DNA of 64,000 bases from Lysobacteraceae bacterium NML93-0399. GTDB lineage: Bacteria > Pseudomonadota > Gammaproteobacteria > Xanthomonadales > Xanthomonadaceae. The stretch is taken from positions 1,054,001 to 1,118,000 of the forward strand of contig NTJI01000001.1 in NCBI GenBank assembly GCA_002307375.1, read 5' to 3'. Made by a program: the position numbers and the translations under genes. The notes under the pieces were generated by a model, which searched no databases, was not told the DNA's origin, and saw nothing but the letters and a program-made list of their open reading frames with translations. Shown in pieces: positions 44,418-55,447 of the stretch. How positions within the stretch are numbered: the first letter of the stretch is position 1; every line of letters starts with the position of its first letter.

Positions 44418-45842
44418 TCACGCTTCCGTGGAGCGCCCTGCCAGCAGCGCATCGAGCGCGGCGCGCGGCAGCTTGCCGGTCTCGTTGCGCGGCAGCGCCG
44501 CCACACGCCGCAGGCGCCGCGGCAGGAACACCGGATCGAGGCTGCCACGCAGCGCATCGAGCAGTGCGGCGTCCGACAGCGACGCATCGGCCACCACCAC
44601 CGCTTCGATGCGACGCACGCCATAGGCATCGGCGGCGCGCGACTGGCACATCACGCCGTCGCGCACGCCGTCGATCGCCAGCAGTCGCCGGGTGAGATCG
44701 GCCAGCGAGGCGCGCTTGCCGGCGATTTCGATCATGTCGGCCTGGCGACCACGCAGTACGAAGCGGCCGGCGGCGTCGAGTTCGACGAGGTCGGCGAGCA
44801 GCCGCGGCTCCGACAGATGCGGCGCGTGCACCAGCGTGCCGTCGGGTACGGGCTGCAGGCGCACACCGTCGAACGGCGTCCATGCATCTTCGTGCGCGGT
44901 GCGGCGGCGCGCGAAGATGCAGGTCTCGGTGGACCCGAACAGTTCGCGCACCTCGCAACCCAGACGCGCCTCGGCCGCAGCCGCCAGCTCGCGCGTCAGC
45001 GGCGCGGTCGCGGTGGCGATCGCGGCGATTGGGGGCAGCGCCACGCCCGATTCGACCAGCGAGCGCAGATGCACCGGTGTGGTCACCAGCAGCGCCGGAC
45101 GCGGCGCATCGCGCAGCGCCGCGGCGATGTCCTCGGGAAAGAACGGACGCGCGCCATGCACGGCGACGTTGCCCAGCAGCGGCAGCAGCACCGACATCTC
45201 CATGCCGTACATGTGCTGCGGTGGCACCGTGGCCACCACCGGCAGCGTCGCCTCGCCGTGCAAATCGGCGAGCGCCGCGAGGTTCTGCGCGGTGCCGGTG
45301 TGGAAGGTGGACCAGGTCTTGGGATTCGCACCCGGCACGCCGGTACTGCCGGAGGTGAACCCGATCGCGACCAGCGCGTCGGGCGCCAGCATCGGCACCG
45401 CGCCCTCGTGTTCGGGCAGGCGGTCTGGCAGGCGCACGTAATGCGGCGGCTCGGGCGCGTGGGCGGCGTCGCGCAGCGTGTCGCAACCGCAATCGTCGCG
45501 ATCGCCGATGCAATAGCTGTGCGGGTGGCGGGCGCGCACGTCGTCGATCGCGCCACGTGTACGCGCCGGCGGCAGCAGCGTGGACTGGCCGCGCAGTGCC
45601 ACCGCGCAGAACGCGACGAGAAAGCGGTAGCGGTCTTCGCACAGGTTCAGCGCGAACGGTGCATCGGGCAGCAACGCCGCGACGCCGCGCACGTGCGCCA
45701 AGAACGTCGAGACCGGCACAGCGCCGTCAGGGCCGAAGGCGACGATCCGCGTCGGATCGCCGGCGACCAGCGCGCGCGCCACGGCCGCATCCGTCGACGC
45801 CGCGCCCGGCACCGTTCCCTGTTCCACCACCACTGCCGACAT
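44418..45842 (-). CDS. AMP-dependent acyl/aryl ligase (XanA2-like)
   Basis: This ANL-superfamily enzyme activates a carboxylic acid with ATP. The 474-residue product has the A3 motif T-S-G-S-T-G-V-P near residue 165, A5 F-G-S-T-E-T, A8 R-G-R-Q-A-D-M-I-E and the A10 lysine in N-E-T-G-K-L-P. Its length and the adjacent phosphopantetheinyl transferase resemble the AMP ligase of xanthomonadin-type aryl-polyene clusters. No other polyene gene is visible between 40 and 49 kb, so the cluster must be elsewhere or absent. The product it activates is inferred. Confidence 0.75.
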   Translation of the reverse strand: MSAVVVEQGTVPGAASTDAAVARALVAGDPTRIVAFGPDGAVPVSTFLAHVRGVAALLPDAPFALNLCEDRYRFLVAFCAVALRGQSTLLPPARTRGAIDDVRARHPHSYCIGDRDDCGCDTLRDAAHAPEPPHYVRLPDRLPEHEGAVPMLAPDALVAIGFTSGSTGVPGANPKTWSTFHTGTAQNLAALADLHGEATLPVVATVPPQHMYGMEMSVLLPLLGNVAVHGARPFFPEDIAAALRDAPRPALLVTTPVHLRSLVESGVALPPIAAIATATAPLTRELAAAAEARLGCEVRELFGSTETCIFARRRTAHEDAWTPFDGVRLQPVPDGTLVHAPHLSEPRLLADLVELDAAGRFVLRGRQADMIEIAGKRASLADLTRRLLAIDGVRDGVMCQSRAADAYGVRRIEAVVVADASLSDAALLDALRGSLDPVFLPRRLRRVAALPRNETGKLPRAALDALLAGRSTEA

Positions 45843-45938
45843 CGTGCTGCCACTCCGAAAGAACGCTGGACGCCGTGTCCGGCGCGCGGAACAGCCGTTT
45901 TAGCTTACGCTGGACGCCCTGCGGGATGCCAAGTGCGG

Positions 45939-46529
45939 ATGTTCAGCAAAGCAGCGAGTCTGCGCGCCGGTCCGGTGCGATGCGCCTGGCGCGACTACCG
46001 GCGCGGCCAGTCCGCCGAGTCCCTCGTCCGTCCGTGGCTGGCCGACATGCTCGGCACCGACGGCTTTACCCTCGAGCGCGATCAACGCGGGCGCCCGCAG
46101 TTGCGCCTGGACTCCCGCGCCGACCTCGATACCAACTGGAGCCACAGCGGCGAGACCTTGCTGGTCGCGCTGGGCGAAGGCGTGGCGGTGGGCGTGGACA
46201 TCGAATTCCTGCGTCCGCGCCCCCAGGCGATGGCATTGGCGCAGCGCTTCTTCGATCCGGTCGAAGCCGCCGCCCTCGCCGCATTGCCGCCGGCAGTGGC
46301 CGAGACCGCGTTCGTGCGCTTGTGGTGCGCCAAGGAAGCGGTGTTGAAGGCGTACGGCCACGGACTGTCGTTCGGACTGGACCGCTTGCGGTTCGACGCG
46401 CGCGGCGACGACTGGGCGCTGGTGGAGTGCGATCCGGCGCTCGGTCTGCCGAGCGACTGGACGCTGCAGGCGTTCGTGCCGATGCCGGGGTATCTGGCGA
46501 CGGTGGCGTGGCGACAGTCCCCGATGTAG
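45939..46529 (+). CDS. 4'-phosphopantetheinyl transferase
   Basis: This enzyme attaches phosphopantetheine from CoA to a Ser of carrier proteins. The 196-residue product has the Sfp/AcpT-type motifs G-V-D-I-E (Asp87, Glu89) and W-C-A-K-E-A-V-L-K (Trp129, Lys132, Glu133). It is of the Sfp-like two-lobe size. The ATG at 45939 fits the first conserved strand, and an in-frame GTG two codons upstream is possible. It is divergent from the AMP ligase gene with a 96 bp spacer, so the two may share control for polyene or polyketide synthesis. Confidence 0.92.
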   Translation: MFSKAASLRAGPVRCAWRDYRRGQSAESLVRPWLADMLGTDGFTLERDQRGRPQLRLDSRADLDTNWSHSGETLLVALGEGVAVGVDIEFLRPRPQAMALAQRFFDPVEAAALAALPPAVAETAFVRLWCAKEAVLKAYGHGLSFGLDRLRFDARGDDWALVECDPALGLPSDWTLQAFVPMPGYLATVAWRQSPM

Positions 46530-46592
46530 GCGTGCGCTCGATGCGCGTTGCCGGCAGAGCCCCTCGCGCGCGAGCGCTCCTACAATAGCGTC

Positions 46593-47234
46593 ATGAGCCC
46601 CCCCATCGACGACGCCCTGCGCACCGAGCTCGAAACCGGCCTGCGCACGCTCGGCCTGTCCACCGACCTTGCCACGCCGCTGCTGGCCTATCTGGCCCTG
46701 CTGCTGCGCTGGAACAACACCTACAACCTCACCGCCGTGCGCGATCCGCGCGAGATGGTCGTGCGCCACCTGCTCGATTCGCTGGCGATGGCGCCGCACG
46801 TCGAAGGCCTGGCCACGCTGGCCGATCTGGGCACCGGCCCCGGCCTGCCCGGCATCCCGCTGGCGATTGCCTTGCCCGGCCTGCACGTCACCCTGGTCGA
46901 GTCGAACGGCAAGAAGGCGCGCTTCATGCGCGAGGCGATCCGGCAGTTGAAGCTGTCGAATGCGGAAGTCGCCGAGTCGCGTATCGAAGCCGTTGACCGC
47001 CCCGGCGCGTTCGACGCGATCACCGCGCGCGCCCTCGCCACCCTGCCCGACATCCTTGCCTTCGGCGGGCATCTGCCGAAGGTCGACGGCGGGCGGTTGC
47101 TGGCGATGAAGGGCGTGGACCCGGTCGAGGAGATCGCGGCCCTGCCGCCCGGCTGGCGGGTCGAATCGAACACGCCGCTCGACGTGCCGGGCCTGGACGC
47201 CGAGCGCCGGCTGGTCGTGGTCGTCCGCACCTGA
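46593..47234 (+). CDS. rsmG: 16S rRNA (guanine527-N7)-methyltransferase
   Basis: RsmG methylates G527 of 16S rRNA with SAM. The 213-residue product has the family pattern: [15 protein letters not shown] near residue 34, the SAM loop [12 protein letters not shown] near residue 77 and S-R-I-E-A near residue 130. The ATG at 46593 is the homologue start. It precedes parA-parB, a conserved gene order near oriC in many bacteria. Confidence 0.95.
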   Translation: MSPPIDDALRTELETGLRTLGLSTDLATPLLAYLALLLRWNNTYNLTAVRDPREMVVRHLLDSLAMAPHVEGLATLADLGTGPGLPGIPLAIALPGLHVTLVESNGKKARFMREAIRQLKLSNAEVAESRIEAVDRPGAFDAITARALATLPDILAFGGHLPKVDGGRLLAMKGVDPVEEIAALPPGWRVESNTPLDVPGLDAERRLVVVVRT

Positions 47235-47348
47235 GGCGCAGCCACAGCCGCGGAGGTCCGGTTACGCCCGGCGGCGCTTGGGGGGCATAATCCCCGGTCC
47301 GGCCGCCCGAGGCGGCCGGCTCCCTTCCTGAACCGTGCACGAAAGCCC

Positions 47349-48161
47349 ATGGCCCGCATCATCGCCATCGCCAACCAGAAGGGCGGCGTCGGAAAGACGA
47401 CGACGGCCGTGAATCTGGCCGCCGCGCTCGCACGCACGCCCAAGCGCGTGCTGCTGGTCGACCTCGACTCGCAGGGCAACGCAACGATGGGCTGCGGCAT
47501 CGACAAGAACGCGGTGCCGGTGACCACCTGCGACGTGCTGCTGGGCGAGGTCGAGGCCGGCGATGCGGTCACTCAGACCGAGGAAGGCGTCGACCTGATT
47601 CCCGGCAACACCGACCTGACCGCCGCCGAACTCGAACTGATGGGCGCCGACGGTCGCGAGCAGCGTCTGCGCGCTGCGCTCGAACCGCTGCGCAGCCGCT
47701 ACGACTTCATCCTGATCGACTGCCCGCCGGCCCTGTCGCTGCTGACGCTCAACGCGCTGACCGCGGCCGATTCGGTGCTGGTGCCGATGCAGTGCGAGTA
47801 CTACGCGCTCGAGGGCCTGTCCGCGCTGCTCGAGACCATCGACGCGATCTCGCAGAACCTCAATCCCGCGCTCGAGGTCGAAGGCGTGCTGCGCACCATG
47901 TTCGACGTGCGCAACAACCTCGCCAACGCGGTGTCGGCCGAGCTGACCAACCATTTCGGCGAAAAGGTCTTCCGCACCATCGTGCCGCGCAACGTGCGCG
48001 TGGCCGAAGCGCCGAGTCACGGCCAGAGCATCGTCGGCTACGACAAGGCCTCGCGCGGCGCGGTCGCCTATCTCGGCCTCGCAGGCGAGGTCATCCGCCG
48101 CCAGCGCGAGCGCGACGCCGCCCGCACCCAGGACGCCACTGCCATGGAGACCCCGGCATGA
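47349..48161 (+). CDS. parA: Chromosome-partitioning ATPase ParA
   Basis: This Walker-type ATPase forms dynamic gradients on the nucleoid that move ParB-parS complexes. The 270-residue product has the deviant Walker A K-G-G-V-G-K-T-T-T at residues 10-18, the A' motif D-L-D-S-Q-G-N and Walker B I-D-C-P-P near residue 123. It lies 114 bases after rsmG. The stop overlaps the ATG of parB (ATGA), so ParA and ParB are made in coupled amounts. I saw no parS site in the window. Confidence 0.97.
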   Translation: MARIIAIANQKGGVGKTTTAVNLAAALARTPKRVLLVDLDSQGNATMGCGIDKNAVPVTTCDVLLGEVEAGDAVTQTEEGVDLIPGNTDLTAAELELMGADGREQRLRAALEPLRSRYDFILIDCPPALSLLTLNALTAADSVLVPMQCEYYALEGLSALLETIDAISQNLNPALEVEGVLRTMFDVRNNLANAVSAELTNHFGEKVFRTIVPRNVRVAEAPSHGQSIVGYDKASRGAVAYLGLAGEVIRRQRERDAARTQDATAMETPA

Positions 48162-49078
48162 CCGCTGCGAAGACGCCGGCCAAGAAACGCGGCCTGGGCC
48201 GCGGCCTCGAAGCGTTGCTCGGCCCCAAGGCCGCCGCCGATGCGCCGCCCAGCCTGGAGGCGACCGAGCAGGACACCCTGCGCGTGCTGCCGATCGACGC
48301 GCTGACCGCCGGCAAGTACCAGCCGCGCAAGCACTGGGACGCAGACAAGCTCACCGAGCTGGCCGAGTCGATCAAGGCGCAGGGCGTGATCCAGCCGATC
48401 GTGGTGCGCGAGCGCCCCGACCGCACCTTCGAGATCATCGCCGGCGAACGCCGCTGGCGTGCGTCGAAGCAGGCCGGGCTGCCGGAAGTGCCGGTGGTGG
48501 TGCGCAACGTCGAGGACCGCACGGTCGTGGCGATGGCGCTGATCGAGAACATCCAGCGCGAGGACCTCAACCCGCTGGAAGAAGCGCAGGCACTGCAGCG
48601 CCTGATCGACGAATTCGACCTCACCCACGCCCAGGCCGCCGAGGCCGTCGGCCGTTCGCGCGCCGCGGTGTCGAACCTGCTGCGCCTGCTGGAACTGCCG
48701 CAGGCGATCCGCATCCTGGTCGAATCCAGGCAGCTGGAAATGGGCCATGCCCGTGCGCTGCTGACGCTTTCGCCGGAGCTGGCCGCCAAACTCGCCAGCG
48801 AAGCGGTCGAGCACGGCTGGTCGGTGCGTGAAGTCGAACACCGCGCGCAGCAGTTCGCCGCCGGTCGCGTGCCGGGTGGCAACGGACGCGCCGCGCCCAA
48901 GACCAAGGCCCGCCCGCAGGCCGACATCGTCTCGCTGGAAAACGAGCTGTCGGAAACCCTGGGCACGCGCGTATCGATCGCCAACGGCCGCGGCAACAAG
49001 GGCCGGCTGGTGATCCACTACGGCAACCTCGAAGCCCTCGACGGCGTGCTGGAACGGCTGCGCGCACAGCGCGGTTGA
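48158..49078 (+). CDS. parB: Chromosome-partitioning protein ParB
   Basis: ParB binds parS, spreads on DNA with CTP and recruits ParA. The 306-residue product begins with the conserved K-R-G-L-G-R-G-L-E-A-L-L. A ParB/Srx CTP-binding domain follows (about 45-135) with G-E-R-R-W-R-A near residue 97, then the helix-turn-helix (about 165-215, V-G-R-S-R-A-A-V-S-N) and a C-terminal dimerisation domain. The ATG at 48158 is supported by the coupled overlap with parA. It is followed by a dispersed palindromic repeat. Confidence 0.97.
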   Translation: MTAAKTPAKKRGLGRGLEALLGPKAAADAPPSLEATEQDTLRVLPIDALTAGKYQPRKHWDADKLTELAESIKAQGVIQPIVVRERPDRTFEIIAGERRWRASKQAGLPEVPVVVRNVEDRTVVAMALIENIQREDLNPLEEAQALQRLIDEFDLTHAQAAEAVGRSRAAVSNLLRLLELPQAIRILVESRQLEMGHARALLTLSPELAAKLASEAVEHGWSVREVEHRAQQFAAGRVPGGNGRAAPKTKARPQADIVSLENELSETLGTRVSIANGRGNKGRLVIHYGNLEALDGVLERLRAQRG

Positions 49079-49104
49079 GACGGGCCCGCCCGCCTTTCCG
49101 GTTT

Positions 49105-49195
49105 CCCTCACCCCCTCCCGGAGGGAGAGAGGCTTCAAGGCCGAAGCGTGCATTGACTGAGCCCCTCTCCCTCCGGGAGAGGGGTTGGGTGAGGG
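49105..49195. repeat. Dispersed GC-rich palindromic repeat, copy 1
   Basis: CCCTCACCCCCTCCCGGAGGG at the left and its inverted relative CTCCGGGAGAGGGGTTGGGTGAGGG at the right enclose about 35 bases and can form one large or two small hairpins. The same family occurs at 55325-55430. Such CCCTCACCC-type repeats are common between xanthomonad genes. It may end parB transcription. Confidence 0.8.
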
Positions 49196-49258
49196 CGCTC
49201 GTCGCCGCACACGCCGCTGGAATTGTGTAACGCGCATCCCGCCGCCTACGCTGTGACG

Positions 49259-49615
49259 ATGTCCCGTCATCCCACCATGGCCTTCTGGTCGCGCCCGCTG
49301 CTGCTGGCGCTGCTGGCGCTGCTGGTGCTGGGGTTGATCGCCGCGCCGGTGCTGGTGGCGATGGGCAATACCTACGAGGCCGCGCACGGCGAAACCGCCG
49401 AGCAGCACGACCACGCGCCCGATGCGCACGACGACGGCGGCGACCTGTTGCACGCGGTCGCGCACTGCGCCACCTGTGGTGCGCACACACCGGGCCTGCC
49501 GCCGCTCGCCGCGATCTTCACGTCCCGCCCGGCGGCGCAGCCCGACATCGTCCTGAGCGACGCGGCGCCGCTTCGCGCGCCCGACACCCTGCTGCGTCCC
49601 CCGATCTCCGCATGA
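49259..49615 (+). CDS. Small His-rich membrane or exported protein before czcC
   Basis: The 118-residue product has one N-terminal membrane or signal segment (about 8-38). A short His/Asp-rich stretch (H-D-H-A-P-D-A-H-D-D) follows, then H-A-V-A-H-C-A-T-C-G-A-H with a C-x-x-C, then a Pro/Ala tail. The His, Asp and Cys residues suggest metal binding in the periplasm. The position right before czcC and the DUF2946/CzcI-like size suggest a role in metal sensing or efflux. This is an inference. Confidence 0.7.
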   Translation: MSRHPTMAFWSRPLLLALLALLVLGLIAAPVLVAMGNTYEAAHGETAEQHDHAPDAHDDGGDLLHAVAHCATCGAHTPGLPPLAAIFTSRPAAQPDIVLSDAAPLRAPDTLLRPPISA

Positions 49616-49669
49616 CACCCGTGCCGGCCTGACGCCGGCATCCGTTCGTCACGAATCCGGAGACATCCC

Positions 49670-50965
49670 ATGTTGTTGCGATTGGCGGCCCTGGCCGCCC
49701 TCGCCGCTGCGCCGTGCCTCGTGCACGCGCAGACGGCGCCCTCGCCCGTGCGCGACAGTGCACAGGCACTGACCCTCGACGATGCGTTCGCGCGCGTCGC
49801 CGACGCCCATCCCACGCTGCGCCTGTTCGATGGCCAGCGCGCCGTGTTCGACGCCGAACGCGATGCCGCGCTGCTGCGGCCCGCGCTAGAAGCCGGCGTC
49901 GAGATCGAAAACCTCGGCCTCGATGCCGGCACGCGCAGTTTCGAAACGACGCTGACGCTGGCGGGCGTGTTCGAGCGCGGCGGCAAGCCCGATGCACGGC
50001 GCGCGCTCGCGCAGACCCGTATCGATGCGCTCGCCCTGCAACGCGAAACCGCGCGTGTCGATCTGCTGGCCGAAACCGCGCGGCGGCATCTTGCGGTCGT
50101 CATCGCCACGCGTCGACAGGCCATTGCGCGCAGCGATGTCGCGCACCGCACGCGCTTCGTCGATGCCGCGCGCCGGCGTTTCGCCGCCGGTGCCTCGCCC
50201 GAGGCCGTAGTGCTGACCGCACAGGCCGCGCAGGCCCAGGCGGAACTCGATCTCGCGCGTGCCGGCCTGGAGGCCGACAGCGCGCGGCGCAGCCTGTCGA
50301 TGTTGTGGGGCGATCCGGATAGCGGGTTCGCCATCGCCGACAGCGATCCGCTGGCACTCCCCGACATCGCCGATTTCGACACGCTGCGCGCCGTGCTCGC
50401 GCGGTCGCCGGAACTGCTGCAGTTCAACGATCGCGCGCGCATTGCCGAAGCGCGACTGCAACTCGCACGCAGCGATGCCGCGCCCGACATCGGGTGGCAG
50501 GCCGGCATCCGTCACCAGCGCGATAGCGGCGACACCTCGCTGGTCGGTGGCTTCGTCGTCCCGCTCGGCAGTCGTGCGCGTGCACAGCCCGGCATCCGCG
50601 CCGCGGCGGCGGAACTGGCCCTCGTCTCGATCGAGCGCGAGGTCGGTGACCGTGCGCTGCTGGCCACGCTGGCCGAGGCACATGGGCGTTATCGCGTCGC
50701 CCAGGCCGAAGTCGGACTGTTGCAACGCGACGTACTGCCGCGCCTGACCCGCGCCGCCGGCGCGAGCGCGCGCGCATGGCGCGCCGGCGCGGTGTCCTAC
50801 CTGGAATGGTCGCAACTGCAGGACGCGCGCAGCGATGCCCTGCGCCAGCAGCTCGATGCCGCGCAAGCCGCGCAGATCGCCCTGATCGAACTGCAGCGCC
50901 TGACCGGCCAGCCGCTCCTCGTCGCGCCCGCGACGCCCGCATTGAATGATGGAGACGCCCGATGA
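49670..50965 (+). CDS. czcC: Outer-membrane efflux protein, TolC/CzcC family
   Basis: This is the outer-membrane channel of an RND heavy-metal pump. The 431-residue precursor has a signal peptide (about 1-22, V-H-A-Q) and two OEP repeats of long helices (about 30-230 and 235-430). The A-F-A-R-V-A-D-A-H-P-T-L-R start is typical of CzcC. There is no lipobox cysteine. GGAGA precedes the ATG at 49670. The stop overlaps the adaptor gene (ATGA). Confidence 0.88.
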   Translation: MLLRLAALAALAAAPCLVHAQTAPSPVRDSAQALTLDDAFARVADAHPTLRLFDGQRAVFDAERDAALLRPALEAGVEIENLGLDAGTRSFETTLTLAGVFERGGKPDARRALAQTRIDALALQRETARVDLLAETARRHLAVVIATRRQAIARSDVAHRTRFVDAARRRFAAGASPEAVVLTAQAAQAQAELDLARAGLEADSARRSLSMLWGDPDSGFAIADSDPLALPDIADFDTLRAVLARSPELLQFNDRARIAEARLQLARSDAAPDIGWQAGIRHQRDSGDTSLVGGFVVPLGSRARAQPGIRAAAAELALVSIEREVGDRALLATLAEAHGRYRVAQAEVGLLQRDVLPRLTRAAGASARAWRAGAVSYLEWSQLQDARSDALRQQLDAAQAAQIALIELQRLTGQPLLVAPATPALNDGDAR

Positions 50966-51966
50966 GGACGTTCGATACCTGCTTCACCGCGCCGCTTGTA
51001 CTCACATTGCTGCTGTCGTTGTCCGCCTGCGGCGCAACCCCGAGTGCACCCGCAACCGGAGACGCGGCGCATGCGCACGACGACCATGCCGACGCCGGCC
51101 ACGGTGAAGATGGCCACACGGACGACGACGAGCACGATGACCACGGCGACGATGCCACCGTTGTTGCCGCCGACGTCGCCGACGAAGTCGGCATCCGCGT
51201 CGCGCCCGCGGCTGCCGGCACCATCGCAGACCAGCACGAAGTGCAGGGTCTGCTGACCACGCTGGAAACCGGCAACGCGCGCATCACCGCACGCTTCCCC
51301 GGCCCGGTGCGCCGCCTGCACGCCGAAGTCGGCGACCGCGTGCGCGCCGGTCAGCTGCTGGCGACGATCGACAGCAACCTCAGCCTGTCGAGCTACACGG
51401 TCACCGCGCCGATCGCCGGTACCGTGCTCGCGCGCAACGTGTCCGTCGGCGAAAGCGCCGCCGAAGGTGCGGTGCTGTACGAACTGGCCGACCTGTCGAA
51501 GCTGTGGGTGGATCTGCACGTGTTCGGCCGCGATGCCGAACATCTGGCTGCGGGTTCACCCGTCACGATCACCCGTCTTGGCGACGGCGCGACCGCCGAC
51601 ACCCGCATCGACCGCGTGCTGCCCGGCACCGCGACCGCCAGCCAGAGCACGATCGCCCGCGCCACGCTCGACAACAGTGATGGGCAGTGGCGTCCGGGTT
51701 CGGCGGTCCGCGCGATGGTGACGGTGTCGACGCAGCCGGCGGATCTCGTGGTGCCGCTGACGGCGCTGCAGCAGATGGACGGACGCCATGTCGTGTTCGT
51801 GCGTGAGGGCGAGCGCTACGAAAAGCGCGTGGTGACGCTGGGGCGGCGCGATGCGCGGCAGATGGAGATCACCGGCGGCATCCGCGCTGGCGAAACAGTG
51901 GTGGTCGAGCAGAGCTACACGATCAAGGCGGATCTGGAGAAGGCGGGGGCTGAGCATGCGCATTGA
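50962..51966 (+). CDS. czcB: RND efflux periplasmic adaptor (CzcB-like)
   Basis: The adaptor links the inner-membrane pump to the outer-membrane channel. The 334-residue precursor has a lipoprotein-like signal with L-S-A-C at about residue 20. A His/Asp-rich stretch (about 35-60, many H-D-D and H-G-E units) likely captures metal. A short hairpin-lipoyl-barrel set follows, with G-D-R-V-R-A-G-Q-L-L near residue 128. The hairpin is much shorter than in drug-efflux adaptors, as in heavy-metal systems. It is coupled to czcC by an ATGA overlap. Confidence 0.88.
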   Translation: MRTFDTCFTAPLVLTLLLSLSACGATPSAPATGDAAHAHDDHADAGHGEDGHTDDDEHDDHGDDATVVAADVADEVGIRVAPAAAGTIADQHEVQGLLTTLETGNARITARFPGPVRRLHAEVGDRVRAGQLLATIDSNLSLSSYTVTAPIAGTVLARNVSVGESAAEGAVLYELADLSKLWVDLHVFGRDAEHLAAGSPVTITRLGDGATADTRIDRVLPGTATASQSTIARATLDNSDGQWRPGSAVRAMVTVSTQPADLVVPLTALQQMDGRHVVFVREGERYEKRVVTLGRRDARQMEITGGIRAGETVVVEQSYTIKADLEKAGAEHAH

Positions 51967-52026
51967 GGTCGCGGCACGCCTGCTGATCGGGCGCCTGACA
52001 CATCTCGCACGACTTCGACCTCGTCA

Positions 52027-52044
52027 TTCCCGCGAAGGCGGGAA
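52027..52044. repeat. Short hairpin TTCCCGC-GAAG-GCGGGAA
   Basis: A perfect 7 bp stem with GAAG loop lies in the 185 bp spacer between the adaptor and pump genes. It belongs to the common CATTCCCGCGAAGGCGGGAA-type repeats of proteobacteria and may attenuate the operon. Confidence 0.6.
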
Positions 52045-52115
52045 GGACGTTGTGGAGGACCGCAGCGTTACGAGGAAATCAAACTCAGCGGCACATGCTC
52101 CTGGGGATGTACTGA

Positions 52116-55316
<3,201 letters not shown>

Positions 55317-55324
55317 CGGCCGGA

Positions 55325-55430
55325 GCGCCCCTCACCCCAACCCCTCTCCCGGGGGGAGAGGGGCTTTCAAGCAGGGTCCCGCGGGATTCGAGCCCCTCTC
55401 CCCCGGGAGAGGGGTTGGGGTGAGGGGCGC
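55325..55430. repeat. Dispersed GC-rich palindromic repeat, copy 2
   Basis: A long inverted repeat with arms GCGCCCCTCACCCCAACCCC and GGGGTTGGGGTGAGGGGCGC encloses two smaller hairpins, each CCCCTCTCCC against GGGAGAGGGG. It lies between convergent czcA and the DUF2207 gene and may terminate both. It is related to the copy at 49105. Confidence 0.85.
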
Positions 55431-55447
55431 TTCCCGCGAAGACGTCA

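Noticed and set aside
49105..49195. Palindromic repeats as a CRISPR array
   Set aside because: There are only two arms in inverted orientation, with no regular spacers and no cas genes.
47235..49258. A parS site near parA-parB
   Set aside because: No TGTTTCACGTGAAACA-like palindrome was found by eye around the operon or elsewhere in the window.
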